Origin: a filamentous cyanobacterium CCP2
GTDB taxonomy: Bacteria > Cyanobacteriota > Cyanobacteriia > Elainellales > Elainellaceae
DNA length: 35,809 bases
Direction of reading: 5' to 3'
NCBI GenBank assembly: GCA_003003615.1
Contig: PVWD01000033.1
Span: 1-35,809 of the forward strand
Position numbers and translations under genes: made by a program. Shown one piece after another: positions 16,867 to 25,840 of this stretch. Under the pieces are notes generated by a model, which ran no database searches, had not been told where the DNA came from, and saw only the letters and a list, made by a program, of their open reading frames with translations. Position 1 is the first letter of the stretch, and each line of letters opens with the position of its first letter.

Positions 16867-18573
16867 TTAAAGATGTTTCTTTAAAACAAAAATATTACCT
16901 TCCCCCCAGGGTATCCATCGTCTGAAAGGATATCGAGCAATTTCGTCATACCCGTCTACTGAATTGAGCGCAACGACATAATCATCACGATCGACCCAAT
17001 ACCAACTCTTTTCTGGTTCTTCATTCCAATCATCATAATCTTCGCGGTACAGGTACCAGGCATTAAATTCAAATCCGCCATCGATAAGATTCGGAGAGAT
17101 TCCTTGATCCTGAACAAGATGATTGAGTGCATCCCAACGAGCACGATTCCAGGTGAGGGAGTCTCGCGTTGCAGCAACTGTGAACCCGCCATAAAGTAAA
17201 AGGATACTCAATGAAAAGGCAACTATTTTTCGATTGGTAAACCATTGATTTACACCACGACTAACCAGAACCGCCATCATCATGAGCGGCGGCAAAAGGA
17301 ATAGCAAATAGCGATCGTAGAAACCAAAGGCACTCAATCCTAAAAGGCATAAGGGAAGTAAGTAGACGACTGTAATGGTAAGACTGAGGATAAGAATCGG
17401 CAGATAAAATGATGATCGAAAATTGTAATAATTACTCAAGATAATGGAAATTGCAAGACAAAAGTTATGTACCAGGAGCGTCGCACCAATTACCCCGATC
17501 GCAGTTATCATCATCCAGAAAAACGGGGGAGCTTTTGCCCATTCACTATCTTTCAAAATGTGAACACCCACTCCCAAATCAACCAGAATATTTCCATGCA
17601 ATGGCATGAGACGCTGCTTGGAAATGAGCGTACTTAGAACAATAAAAATGATAGTTGATAAAACTGAAAGGCTGAAGATACGATGTTGTAAGGATAAGTT
17701 TTTTAATCGAGTTACCAGTGAGAGGAGCAAAAACGGAAACAGGAATACTCCCAAATAGACAAGGGCGTAGAGTGCGATCGTCGTGAAATTAATTGCCGTA
17801 TTTCTTAAGCCTTGAGAAACTTCTTGAACTAGTGTGTTGATTTGATTACCATACTTAGCTGGAGCACGTAACGTAATCTCCAACCAAAACTGGTAAGTGA
17901 GCTGGATAATAACCCCTAAAGCAGTAGGAGCAAAGCCAACTACAACCGTTCGCAGACTCAACCCCTTCTTAAGGATATATGCAATGCCAAAACCAAATGG
18001 CAGAATTAAGCCAAGTTGTCTGGACAGAAGCGCAACATACGAAACCAGAATACCGATGATGCAATCAAAAGATGAATCTTGCCTAAGTCCCCGCACGAGG
18101 AAATAAAGAGCGACGATCGCAAAGCCAAAGAAGGGCACATCATTCATGAAAGAATGGGCAAGTGAGAAATAGATGGGATTTAGCGCAACAACCAAAGCTG
18201 CAAAAAAGGACAGAGGTCGGCTAAGATTCACTTCTCTCAGCAAACCATAGGTGGCTAAAATCCCAGCTAATCCCAACGTTAGCGTTGAAAACCTCAGAGC
18301 CGTAAACGAAAAGCCGAAAGGCAGACAAAATAACGTGCCCCACAAAACCTGAGTGAGTAGATTTGTGGCTGTCCAGTCTGAAAACTGAAAATCTCCTGTT
18401 TCCAAAAGCTCCCTGACGCTAAAAGCATACGCCCAATCATCATTGATGGGGAATTCGCCGATCGGATTGACAATCAAGATCAAAATTCCCCAGATGGCAC
18501 TAATCGCAAAGAGCCAGGGAAGTTCGTCTTGCAGATCTTTTATCTCTAATTTAATCCCTTTCATAGACAACAT
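16867..18573 (-). CDS. GT39/ArnT-like membrane glycosyltransferase
   Basis: A 568-aa integral membrane protein with roughly ten or more hydrophobic helices. The first external loop holds the conserved acidic pair (I-N-D-D-W-A-Y-A-F-S-V-R-E-L-L-E-T-G near residues 41-57), typical of GT-C enzymes of the PMT/ArnT/Dpm-dependent kind that transfer a sugar from polyprenyl phosphate. After the last helix comes a short soluble tail (Y-L-Y-R-E-D-Y-D-D-W, then R-Y-P-F-R-R-W-I-P-W-G). The start is uncertain between 18573 and an ATG three codons later (18564). It lies 42 bp before the GT4 gene and 148 bp after the GT87-like gene. A donor is plausibly made by the MT-GT2 fusion at 20913-22421. Confidence 0.85.
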   Translation of the reverse strand: MLSMKGIKLEIKDLQDELPWLFAISAIWGILILIVNPIGEFPINDDWAYAFSVRELLETGDFQFSDWTATNLLTQVLWGTLFCLPFGFSFTALRFSTLTLGLAGILATYGLLREVNLSRPLSFFAALVVALNPIYFSLAHSFMNDVPFFGFAIVALYFLVRGLRQDSSFDCIIGILVSYVALLSRQLGLILPFGFGIAYILKKGLSLRTVVVGFAPTALGVIIQLTYQFWLEITLRAPAKYGNQINTLVQEVSQGLRNTAINFTTIALYALVYLGVFLFPFLLLSLVTRLKNLSLQHRIFSLSVLSTIIFIVLSTLISKQRLMPLHGNILVDLGVGVHILKDSEWAKAPPFFWMMITAIGVIGATLLVHNFCLAISIILSNYYNFRSSFYLPILILSLTITVVYLLPLCLLGLSAFGFYDRYLLFLLPPLMMMAVLVSRGVNQWFTNRKIVAFSLSILLLYGGFTVAATRDSLTWNRARWDALNHLVQDQGISPNLIDGGFEFNAWYLYREDYDDWNEEPEKSWYWVDRDDYVVALNSVDGYDEIARYPFRRWIPWGEGNIFVLKKHL

Positions 18574-18721
18574 CAGTTAATTGATCAAATTGCAATGATT
18601 AAAGCAGCAATCAGTTTTTACCGATTGACCAACCCAACTAAAACGAAGATACGAACAAGGCGATTAGAGAGAGCAATTGAGAAATCTGAAGGAATCTAAG
18701 TGAAAGAATGGTAGACGCATA

Positions 18722-20089
18722 TTATGAATGATTTTTTACCTCTATTGACGAATTTAGAGATGAAGAGGATGACTCATTTTTCTTTTGAACCACTTGCTGG
18801 GGAAATATCCAGCGCGGTAATGTTACGAACAACATGTATGTAAGGAAAAATAAAAGCACCCAATTATTGAATTGATCAAAATACATTACTACTCTTTCCC
18901 AACGGCTTGGTTCCCAATTTCCGATCATCTTGATCCACATTGTCAGAATGATACTGAATAGTGTTAAGGTTGACAGCCTACTTAGTGAACTCTCCGTTTT
19001 TATCCAAAAAAGAATTTGAGGAATTGTAAAAATTAAAAATATTAAGCGATAAGCCCAATTATTGCCAAAAAGTAAAAATGTTCCAATATAAATCATTGCT
19101 CCTACTCTAAATGCATCAATAACCCCTTCCTCAACATCAACTTTTGCAGAACCCGGAGGTAAAGCCCAATGCAGAAACCTCATCCCCCTCTTGGAACTCA
19201 GGAGCAGCAGAGCCAAACACAGCACTACTAGTCCCACCTTGAGGAAGCTTATCCTGCCAAGCAAAAATTCTTTTTGGAGCAAGCTCAAAATAACCCTATA
19301 GCCATAAGACCAGAAGTCTTCCTTTAAAGTTGCGCTGCTAATTAACTGGATGTCATTAAGATTTACGATTAAATAGAAAGTAAAAATTCCCACAACTAAG
19401 GAAAATAAAATTAGAAATTTTTTTCGTCTTTCCCTAATAAAAGCTACTGATGCAAGAATTGGAAATATCTTGAGAAATGCAGAAAACAGGATTAATGAAC
19501 TGGAAAACAAAAGCCGTTTTTTAAGTTGACTATTCAAAATTAGAAGGGATGCTGCTAAAAATGTAAAAATAATTAGATCGTTATTACCTCGCTCTATCCC
19601 CAGCATTACTGCTGGAGAACATAGGATAAGTGTATACACTGCGGCTTCAGCATAATTTATTCTCTGTATAATGAGAAGAGTTGATATGAAAAATAGAAAT
19701 CCAAAAATGACACCTATTAAGGCAGTTTGCTCTTGATCAATGCCAAGATTGGCTAGAGCTAGCCAAATTTTAGGATAGTTCATCGGCATAGGTGGCACAT
19801 ATGGATCGCAGGGATTATCAATGCGCGGTTCATAACCTAGCCTGTAGCATTCATATCCAGATGTGATCACTCGTAAATCTCGAAATGAAGGCCACATTTT
19901 GGGAACCCCCGGAAAAACCCACCAAGGATGATTCCATTGTTCTGATTCATGGGAGAAGAATGCTTTGGCAAAGATAGGTAAGAAATACGATATCAGAGGA
20001 ACGAGCAACAGAACCCGTCCATCTATCCATGTCTTTCTGTTCAGATGAGAAATAAAATGGAAGTAAGCGATTCGCACAATATGCATCAT
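18722..20089 (-). CDS. GT87-like (DUF2029) membrane glycosyltransferase
   Basis: A 455-aa protein with about ten hydrophobic helices. The external loop after helix 1 reads R-D-L-R-V-I-T-S-G-Y-E-C-Y-R-L-G, then P-P-M-P-M-N-Y-P-K-I-W-L; later comes G-I-E-R-G-N-N-D-L-I-I-F. These resemble DUF2029/GT87 enzymes, such as polyprenyl-phosphate mannosyltransferases, in position and hydropathy. The exact donor is unknown. The gene is AT-rich and contains no CGATCG, unlike most of the window. AGG precedes the ATG at 20089 by 5 bases. It is followed, 46 bp upstream, by the FkbM gene on the same strand. Confidence 0.78.
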   Translation of the reverse strand: MMHIVRIAYFHFISHLNRKTWIDGRVLLLVPLISYFLPIFAKAFFSHESEQWNHPWWVFPGVPKMWPSFRDLRVITSGYECYRLGYEPRIDNPCDPYVPPMPMNYPKIWLALANLGIDQEQTALIGVIFGFLFFISTLLIIQRINYAEAAVYTLILCSPAVMLGIERGNNDLIIFTFLAASLLILNSQLKKRLLFSSSLILFSAFLKIFPILASVAFIRERRKKFLILFSLVVGIFTFYLIVNLNDIQLISSATLKEDFWSYGYRVILSLLQKEFLLGRISFLKVGLVVLCLALLLLSSKRGMRFLHWALPPGSAKVDVEEGVIDAFRVGAMIYIGTFLLFGNNWAYRLIFLIFTIPQILFWIKTESSLSRLSTLTLFSIILTMWIKMIGNWEPSRWERVVMYFDQFNNWVLLFFLTYMLFVTLPRWIFPQQVVQKKNESSSSSLNSSIEVKNHS

Positions 20090-20135
20090 AGTTACCTATT
20101 AAAAAAGTTTGTTTCAAGTTCATTTAGCTAAAGTA

Positions 20136-20849
20136 CTACAAGGATGTATTGACAAAAATGAAGTTTGTGCAGGTGGTATGAACCAGCCGATAGGGAAGCT
20201 TTTCAAAGAATGCTTTAATTCTGTTAGCATCATTATCAAGCCCAAATGTGTAATATTCTATGATTACAACCTTAGGTTTATGTTTCTCGTAATCTAATGT
20301 TTTCCAAACATCAATCTCAGATCCTTCAACATCAATATCTAATAGATCAATTTGACCAATTCGGTGTTTTTGTAAAATTGTCTCAAGGTGATAAGAAGGA
20401 ACCTTAATAACTTCCTTTAAAGGAACACGAAAATAACCCTTTTCTGCTTGTTCAACCGTGCTTGAGTAACTGGGAAAATAAGACTGGGCAAATTCAACTT
20501 TTCCTTCTTGCGACGAAATAGCAGCCCACTCAACAGTTGCTCTTTCTTGTTGCAAAAGCTCACATTGAGTGGGATCAGCATCTATGCAGATACCTGTCCA
20601 GCCATTTTTCTCAAAAAAGTAAGTATTCGACAGATATGTAGGATGCCCTGCCCCTACATCGACAAAAACGCCCTTTGCTGGAAGATCAATATTTTTATAA
20701 ATATATCTATCTTCGCCGAACTGGGAATGGAACCTCGGATATTCAACAGATCCACTGTTCAACTTAAACAAACTATTCCTTAGGCTATTAATCTGCCGTT
20801 TAGTTACAGATTCAACAACTTTAGTCCACTTAATGCCCTGGGAATTCAT
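20136..20849 (-). CDS. FkbM-family methyltransferase
   Basis: A 237-aa SAM-dependent methyltransferase. Motifs: S-Q-F-G-E-D-R-Y-I-Y, the SAM loop V-F-V-D-V-G-A-G-H-P-T-Y-L-S-N-T, acidic strand-2 residue in C-I-D-A-D-P, and L-L-D-I-D-V-E-G-S-E, all characteristic of FkbM. These proteins usually O-methylate sugars or polyketides. I set the start at the ATG at 20849 because GGAGAAGG lies eight bases before it; ATGs further out (20867) give 6 more residues. AT-rich, without CGATCG. Part of the polysaccharide cluster, 42-46 bp from its neighbours. Confidence 0.88.
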   Translation of the reverse strand: MNSQGIKWTKVVESVTKRQINSLRNSLFKLNSGSVEYPRFHSQFGEDRYIYKNIDLPAKGVFVDVGAGHPTYLSNTYFFEKNGWTGICIDADPTQCELLQQERATVEWAAISSQEGKVEFAQSYFPSYSSTVEQAEKGYFRVPLKEVIKVPSYHLETILQKHRIGQIDLLDIDVEGSEIDVWKTLDYEKHKPKVVIIEYYTFGLDNDANRIKAFFEKLPYRLVHTTCTNFIFVNTSL

Positions 20850-20912
20850 CGTAGAAACCTTCTCCATCAAGTTTATTCATCAGGAAATACTACAACATAA
20901 ACTTACGTTGCC

Positions 20913-22421
20913 TCACCTTTTCTTCTTATGACTAAAAACACGCTTTACCCAAAGTCGAAACAAAACTTGCCAGTAACCTCCACCAACTTTTATCAAGCGA
21001 AATGAGGAGATTCCCATGTCTGGAGTACGGTTGATCCAGGAAACTGCCACTTCCCTGACGGTGTAACCCATCAGTAGAGGTAAAAGACCTGTCTCAGCAT
21101 TAATCGCAAAACCTGACTGGGTTAACTCTAAGCTTTCATATACCTCCCGTCGCATTAACTTAAGGTTATTTGTTAAGTCACGAAACTTTTTCCAAAACAG
21201 TATCCGTGCTAAAGCATGAAAACCTCGATTGACAATGATTTTTTGAATAGGATAGTTAAGTAGAACGCTATGGCGAGAGAAACGGCTTCCCACAACCACA
21301 TCGTAGCCATCGGCAGCAGCATCGAACAAATCTCTAATCTCAGGTAGCAGATGTTGAAAATCGCAATCCATCGAGAGGATATAACGACCTGTTGCTGCCT
21401 TGTATCCATCCTGCAAGGCTCGCCCTACTCCATTGGGTGGAGTTCTGTAGATTGGTTTGATCAAGCTATCCTCGTTTGCTAGGCGGGCTATCACTTCACG
21501 GGTGCCGTCACGGCTGTTGTCATCTACTAGAATGATCTCCCAGAGATATTTACCAAAGTGTGTTTTTAATCGTGCAATCAATGGCTCAATGTTCATCTCC
21601 TCGTTGTGGCAAGGAATCACAACGGAAATCGCATTATAGAATTGCTCATGATTACAAAGTGAAACTGAAGGGCGTTCTACGCTACGGGGCGGTTTCTGAG
21701 CATGAATTAAAATGACACCTGCCAAGGTTTTGATACCGGGTGTATTTTCTAGCAAGATTGATAAGTTTCGCAGCAACCAAATCAAATCGCGGGTGAGTGG
21801 AGTGTAAACGAAGTCGTGGAAGGTTGCAAATACGCGAATAAATCCAAGTTCAGAAATGAGTTCGTAGAGTTCGGGACGATTAAGCAGTTTGCGCGGATCT
21901 TTTTTACCAAAAATTTGCAAGAATGCTCGCCGCATTTTCAGTGCAATGTTCCAGGGATTACTTTCGTAAAAAAGAACCTGTCCACCCGGTTTGAGTAGAT
22001 CATAAACTTGTTGAAGAAACCAAGCGCAGTTCCGCTTGTCCATTAAGTCTACTGCAACAATAAAATCAAATTGCCTACCTGCTAGATCAGTTAATAGCGA
22101 TCGACTATTAACAAACTCAACTGAATCTGATAGATCGATCGGTTTAGAATGATTAGAAAAGGTGACAGCAGTGATCGGATTTTCGTGACGTGAAACACGC
22201 AATAGCTGTTGAGTAAAAAATCCTTGACCACAACCGAGTTCTAAAATGGTTTGACCAGGTAGCAAATGCACCATATGGCGAAAAGACTGTGCCCTCCAGA
22301 GTAATCGATCGCTGTAAATTGGATCGCGTTCTTTTAGATATTGATCCCGGAAGTTTTCTCGTATACCAAGAATGCTTTCAAAACATGAATCTTGTTTAAG
22401 ATTAGGAATTGATTGAACCAT
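20913..22421 (-). CDS. Fused SAM methyltransferase and DPM1-like GT2
   Basis: A 502-aa two-domain protein. Residues about 1-240 are a class I methyltransferase (T-I-L-E-L-G-C-G-Q-G-F-F-T near 60, F-D-F-I-V-A-V-D-L-M, L-K-P-G-G-Q-V-L-F-Y-E). Residues about 265-490 are a GT2 domain: I-S-V-V-I-P-C-H-N-E-E-M-N-I, I-I-L-V-D-D-N-S-R-D-G-T, L-S-M-D-C-D-F-Q-H (DxD) and G-S-R-F-S, a pattern of polyprenyl- or dolichyl-phosphate sugar synthases. No C-terminal membrane helices are seen (the end is basic, V-K-R-V-F-S-H-K-K-K-R), so a partner would be needed at the membrane; the GtrA gene lies just upstream. The start ATG at 22421 has only a weak ribosome site. Confidence 0.88.
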   Translation of the reverse strand: MVQSIPNLKQDSCFESILGIRENFRDQYLKERDPIYSDRLLWRAQSFRHMVHLLPGQTILELGCGQGFFTQQLLRVSRHENPITAVTFSNHSKPIDLSDSVEFVNSRSLLTDLAGRQFDFIVAVDLMDKRNCAWFLQQVYDLLKPGGQVLFYESNPWNIALKMRRAFLQIFGKKDPRKLLNRPELYELISELGFIRVFATFHDFVYTPLTRDLIWLLRNLSILLENTPGIKTLAGVILIHAQKPPRSVERPSVSLCNHEQFYNAISVVIPCHNEEMNIEPLIARLKTHFGKYLWEIILVDDNSRDGTREVIARLANEDSLIKPIYRTPPNGVGRALQDGYKAATGRYILSMDCDFQHLLPEIRDLFDAAADGYDVVVGSRFSRHSVLLNYPIQKIIVNRGFHALARILFWKKFRDLTNNLKLMRREVYESLELTQSGFAINAETGLLPLLMGYTVREVAVSWINRTPDMGISSFRLIKVGGGYWQVLFRLWVKRVFSHKKKR

Positions 22422-22570
22422 AGTAATCGCCCCAACTCATCTGTATCGTTAACTATAAAATTTCTTTGTACACCACTGTTTTTCAATCGGATGTTAGATT
22501 CGAAATCTTTATCTCCTTCAACTTAGTTTACAAGCTTGAAAATTGCTCGTGCTTAACATTTTTCTGTTTT

Positions 22571-22987
22571 CTACCTCGATTTAAACACAACTCGATCGTT
22601 GACAGTGTAATTGAATCCAGAACCAACAATGATTCCAACTAAGGTATTAGCCACATAGTGAAGTCCTAACCAATCTAGAATTGGAAACAATAGAAAACTA
22701 CGAATGACAATTGCAGCCGCACAAGACAGATGATAGAGAGGGACTTCTCGCCTAAGCATTTGCTTTAGGTTCCATTGTGGGCTTGACCAAACCCAAAGGC
22801 GATAAACTAAGAAACTAAAAAACACAGAAATTTCAATTGAAACTACGTTAGCCAGGTTGCGATGCAATGATTCTTCAAGGTCAAGCGACTCAATCAGCCC
22901 AGCAATTAAAACGACATTGAAAACAGCCGTAATTGCTCCGAAAAATAGAAAACGAATAATACGATTTTGATAGAACTTTTTCAACAT
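22571..22987 (-). CDS. GtrA-family membrane protein
   Basis: A 138-aa protein with four hydrophobic helices. It starts with I-I-R-F-L-F-F-G-A-I-T-A-V-F-N-V-V-L and has F-x-x-Y-R-L-W-V-W near the middle; it ends with a conserved N-Y-T-V-N-D-R-V-V-F-K-S-R. That is the usual GtrA signature. GtrA-type proteins are thought to flip or anchor polyprenyl-phosphate-linked sugars; GtrA in phage gtrABC operons works with a GtrB GT2 and a specific GT-C. Here a GT2 (in the fusion), 149 bp downstream, and two GT-C genes follow it. Confidence 0.9.
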   Translation of the reverse strand: MLKKFYQNRIIRFLFFGAITAVFNVVLIAGLIESLDLEESLHRNLANVVSIEISVFFSFLVYRLWVWSSPQWNLKQMLRREVPLYHLSCAAAIVIRSFLLFPILDWLGLHYVANTLVGIIVGSGFNYTVNDRVVFKSR

Positions 22988-23037
22988 AATGAGTTACCAT
23001 TGGAAGGCATTTTCTTCAAACACCGAAAAACGTAACT

Positions 23038-24102
23038 TTATATCCATCGCTGAACATTTTGAGTGTAAATTTCCTTCAAAATGTCTGTGACTGAGTAGGT
23101 TAGTTCCCAACTGGGATAGTGATGCTTGAATTTGTGAATGTTGCTAATCCACCAGATGTGATCACCAATGCGATTTGACTCAACATACTTCCAGTCCAAC
23201 TTTTTGCCAGCGATCGCCTCACAATGTTGAATGGCTTCGAGCATTGAGCAATGACTGAAACGACTACCGCCAATGTTGTATACTTCTGCAACTCTAGGAG
23301 CCTGATAGAAGTGGTAAAATGCATTCACTAAATCGTGGCTATGAATGTTGTCGCGCACCTGCTTACCCTGATAACCAAAAACCTGATAAGGAGTGCTTGT
23401 CATGGTGCATTTCATCAAGTAAGACAAAAAGCCGTGCAGCTTTGTCCCAGAATGACCTGGCCCCGTCAAACAGCCACCCCGAAAAATACCTGTCTTGATG
23501 TTGAAATAGCGACCATATTCTTGAACCAACACATCGGCTGCTACTTTAGATGCCCCAAACAGAGAGTGTTTAGTCTGATCAATACTCATTGATTCATTAA
23601 TTCCCTCTTGGTAAGGATGGGGCGAGTCAATTTCCCAGCGTGTCTCCTGTTCAATTAGCGGTAAATTGTTTGGAGTATCACCATAGACTTTGTTTGTAGA
23701 ACAGAAGATGAAAACAGCATTTGGACAATGCTGACGAGTATTTTCCAGGAGAACTAGAGTTCCATTGGCATTAACTGAGAAATCCATGTGAGGGTCGTTT
23801 GCAGCCCAGTCGTGGGAAGGTTGAGCGGCAGCATGGATGATTAGATGAATATCGCTGCTGTATTCCTGAAAAATAGTGGTAATCGCTGCTTGATCTCGAA
23901 TATCGACGGATTTATGAATATAGCGATCCCCATAGTCCTGCAAAAGTCGATCGCGGTTCCATTCGGTTGATGCATCATCACCAAAAAACACACGGCGCAA
24001 ATCATTGTCAATGCCTACTACGGTATAGCCTCGATCGCAAAAAAAGCGTACCGATTCTGAACCAATAAGCCCTGCTGAGCCTGTTACTAAAATAATTGGC
24101 AT
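23038..24102 (-). CDS. CDP-paratose-2-epimerase-like extended SDR
   Basis: A 354-aa NAD(P)-dependent nucleotide-sugar enzyme. I set the start at the ATG at 24102 ([14 protein letters not shown], the Rossmann glycine motif, with GGAT ahead); a longer frame would overlap the next gene and is unsupported. The phrases [36 protein letters not shown], and G-K-Q-V-R-D-N-I-H resemble CDP-tyvelose/paratose epimerases and relatives. The catalytic YxxxK position reads F-G-A-S-K: Phe replaces Tyr. The exact sugar is not known. Confidence 0.85.
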   Translation of the reverse strand: MPIILVTGSAGLIGSESVRFFCDRGYTVVGIDNDLRRVFFGDDASTEWNRDRLLQDYGDRYIHKSVDIRDQAAITTIFQEYSSDIHLIIHAAAQPSHDWAANDPHMDFSVNANGTLVLLENTRQHCPNAVFIFCSTNKVYGDTPNNLPLIEQETRWEIDSPHPYQEGINESMSIDQTKHSLFGASKVAADVLVQEYGRYFNIKTGIFRGGCLTGPGHSGTKLHGFLSYLMKCTMTSTPYQVFGYQGKQVRDNIHSHDLVNAFYHFYQAPRVAEVYNIGGSRFSHCSMLEAIQHCEAIAGKKLDWKYVESNRIGDHIWWISNIHKFKHHYPSWELTYSVTDILKEIYTQNVQRWI

Positions 24103-24170
24103 ATCTATCCGTTTTGTGGGTGAATGATCAAAATAAAAAATTAAAATAAGGAAAATCAATTTATCTCTAG

Positions 24171-24911
24171 TTAATCGATCTTTTGCCAAAGGGATGCTGT
24201 TTCTGTGCCCCAAAGATGAGCAGGTTGAGTGTAGTAACCCAGCCATTTCAACGGGCTAAAAAATGTGTACAGAACCTCCTTTCTGCGAGGGGAAAGCTTG
24301 GAGAAGGAAACATCGTGAGTCAGAATTGTTAATTGATTAATAAAGGTGGCAGTTTTTACGCACGGTAAATTGATTAGAGCCTTTAACTCATCTAATGTAT
24401 AACCTCGCCGGACATGCCCCCACTCCGCCATGATTTCGGATTCGCTTGGGCAGTAGGGCTTCATAAAGCTGTAATAGGGAAACCGCCAATTTTCGTTCGG
24501 TGTGCTGACTAAAAGAAACCCATTTGGCTTTAAAACTCTTAGTGCTTCAGAAATTGCCTGCTTGTGATCAGGAACATGTTCCAGAAGATCAAACATCGTT
24601 ACTGCATCAAACGATCGATCTTCAAAGGGCAGATGAGTGGCATCTCCACAAACAAACTGCACTTGTTTTTGTTGATTACATGCAGCGTTTGCATATTCAG
24701 CATTGAGATCAACATTGACAATTTTCGCCTGGGGATACAGTAAAGCGGTTAAACCACTTTGTCCTCCTCCAACTTCCAAAATATTCGTAAAGGATTTTTC
24801 TGGAGCGATCGAATGAATAGCCCGCATCTTTTCCCGGTAAAAGAAACCCTGAGTATAAGGTTGGGGAAATGGATTGCTAGAAAGAAATTGGTTGAGTTTT
24901 TGTTTATTCAT
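24171..24911 (-). CDS. Class I SAM methyltransferase
   Basis: A 246-aa protein. The SAM loop [12 protein letters not shown], the acidic residue in [20 protein letters not shown], and [15 protein letters not shown] place it in Methyltransf_11. Probably methylates a sugar or lipid-linked intermediate in this cluster (context). AAAGGA lies about 13 bases before the ATG. It follows the next methyltransferase gene by 18 bp, so the two are probably co-transcribed. Confidence 0.87.
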   Translation of the reverse strand: MNKQKLNQFLSSNPFPQPYTQGFFYREKMRAIHSIAPEKSFTNILEVGGGQSGLTALLYPQAKIVNVDLNAEYANAACNQQKQVQFVCGDATHLPFEDRSFDAVTMFDLLEHVPDHKQAISEALRVLKPNGFLLVSTPNENWRFPYYSFMKPYCPSESEIMAEWGHVRRGYTLDELKALINLPCVKTATFINQLTILTHDVSFSKLSPRRKEVLYTFFSPLKWLGYYTQPAHLWGTETASLWQKID

Positions 24912-24930
24912 TGATTACGATAAGTCCTTT

Positions 24931-25770
24931 TCAAGAACTGAGTGAACTTGCTTTAAAGAACCTGCGCTGCAAACTTACCTTGAGCAGAAATGGCAAAACT
25001 GCCAGTACCTCTCTCAAGGATCTATTTCGTAAGTCTGCTTTTTCGGCATACCTTTCAGCTTCAGAAATGTACCACTGTGCTACCTTTCTTTCTGCTGCAT
25101 AATTCTCAGCCATCTCTAAATATTTCTGGGGATGAACTAACGGCAGTCCATTAAAATTAGTTCGGTTAGATGCTGTTTTAAGTAGACTGTATTCTTCCAA
25201 CTCAAGATACTCTTCTCGAATCAAGATCAGCATATTTTGGGCATACCAATACTCCACACAACTATTTCGCCAAATTTGGCTTCTCATGCAATCTACTGGA
25301 ACATAATTCTTGTCTCTAAAGCACTCTATCCAATAATCTATCCACTGCTCATTGACGTGCCCTGTTCCACCTTGAAAGGGAATGGCCGCAGAGAAAAGAA
25401 TGACCGGAGCCAATTGTGTAAGAGAATCTACGAAGGATGTAGCACACTCTGGTGGCAGATGTTCAGCCACCTCCAGAGAGATTGCTAGGTCAAATTTTCT
25501 GTCAAGAACCAAAGGTTTTGTCAAGTCAAATGCTAGAAACAGTTCCTTGGGAATTTCTAACTGATCCTGACAAACGTATTCTCCATCAACACCCAAAATA
25601 TCTTCAATACCACACTCACGCAAAGCAGAAAGCCAAATTCCTGCACCACAACCCACATCAATCACTGATTTCGGCTGCACAAATTCCAGGACGATCGGAA
25701 TAATTTCTTTTGCCGATCGAATGGTGCCTTCTCTCATAGCGTCATAAAACTTTTCAGTATAAGGTTGCAA
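24931..25770 (-). CDS. SAM methyltransferase, TTG start
   Basis: A 279-aa protein: S-V-I-D-V-G-C-G-A-G-I-W-L-S-A-L, then L-G-V-D-G-E-Y and F-D-L-A-I-S-L-E-V-A-E-H-L-P, standard class I methyltransferase motifs. The start is TTG at 25770; GGAG stands seven bases before it, which makes this non-ATG start credible. The last 50 residues are a basic and coil-like tail (Y-A-A-E-R-K-V-A-Q-W-Y-I-S-E-A-E-R-Y-A). It sits 18 bp upstream of another methyltransferase gene. Target not known. Confidence 0.87.
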   Translation of the reverse strand: MQPYTEKFYDAMREGTIRSAKEIIPIVLEFVQPKSVIDVGCGAGIWLSALRECGIEDILGVDGEYVCQDQLEIPKELFLAFDLTKPLVLDRKFDLAISLEVAEHLPPECATSFVDSLTQLAPVILFSAAIPFQGGTGHVNEQWIDYWIECFRDKNYVPVDCMRSQIWRNSCVEYWYAQNMLILIREEYLELEEYSLLKTASNRTNFNGLPLVHPQKYLEMAENYAAERKVAQWYISEAERYAEKADLRNRSLREVLAVLPFLLKVSLQRRFFKASSLSS

Positions 25771-25840
25771 TAGTTTACTCCAAAATACGTGAATGAATAT
25801 GTTTTAGCTTGATTTATCTTTTAAGTTTCTATAATTAAAA

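Noticed and set aside
24103-24246. 48-residue N-terminal extension of the epimerase
   Set aside because: It overlaps the upstream methyltransferase gene and precedes a perfect Rossmann start at 24102 with a ribosome site.
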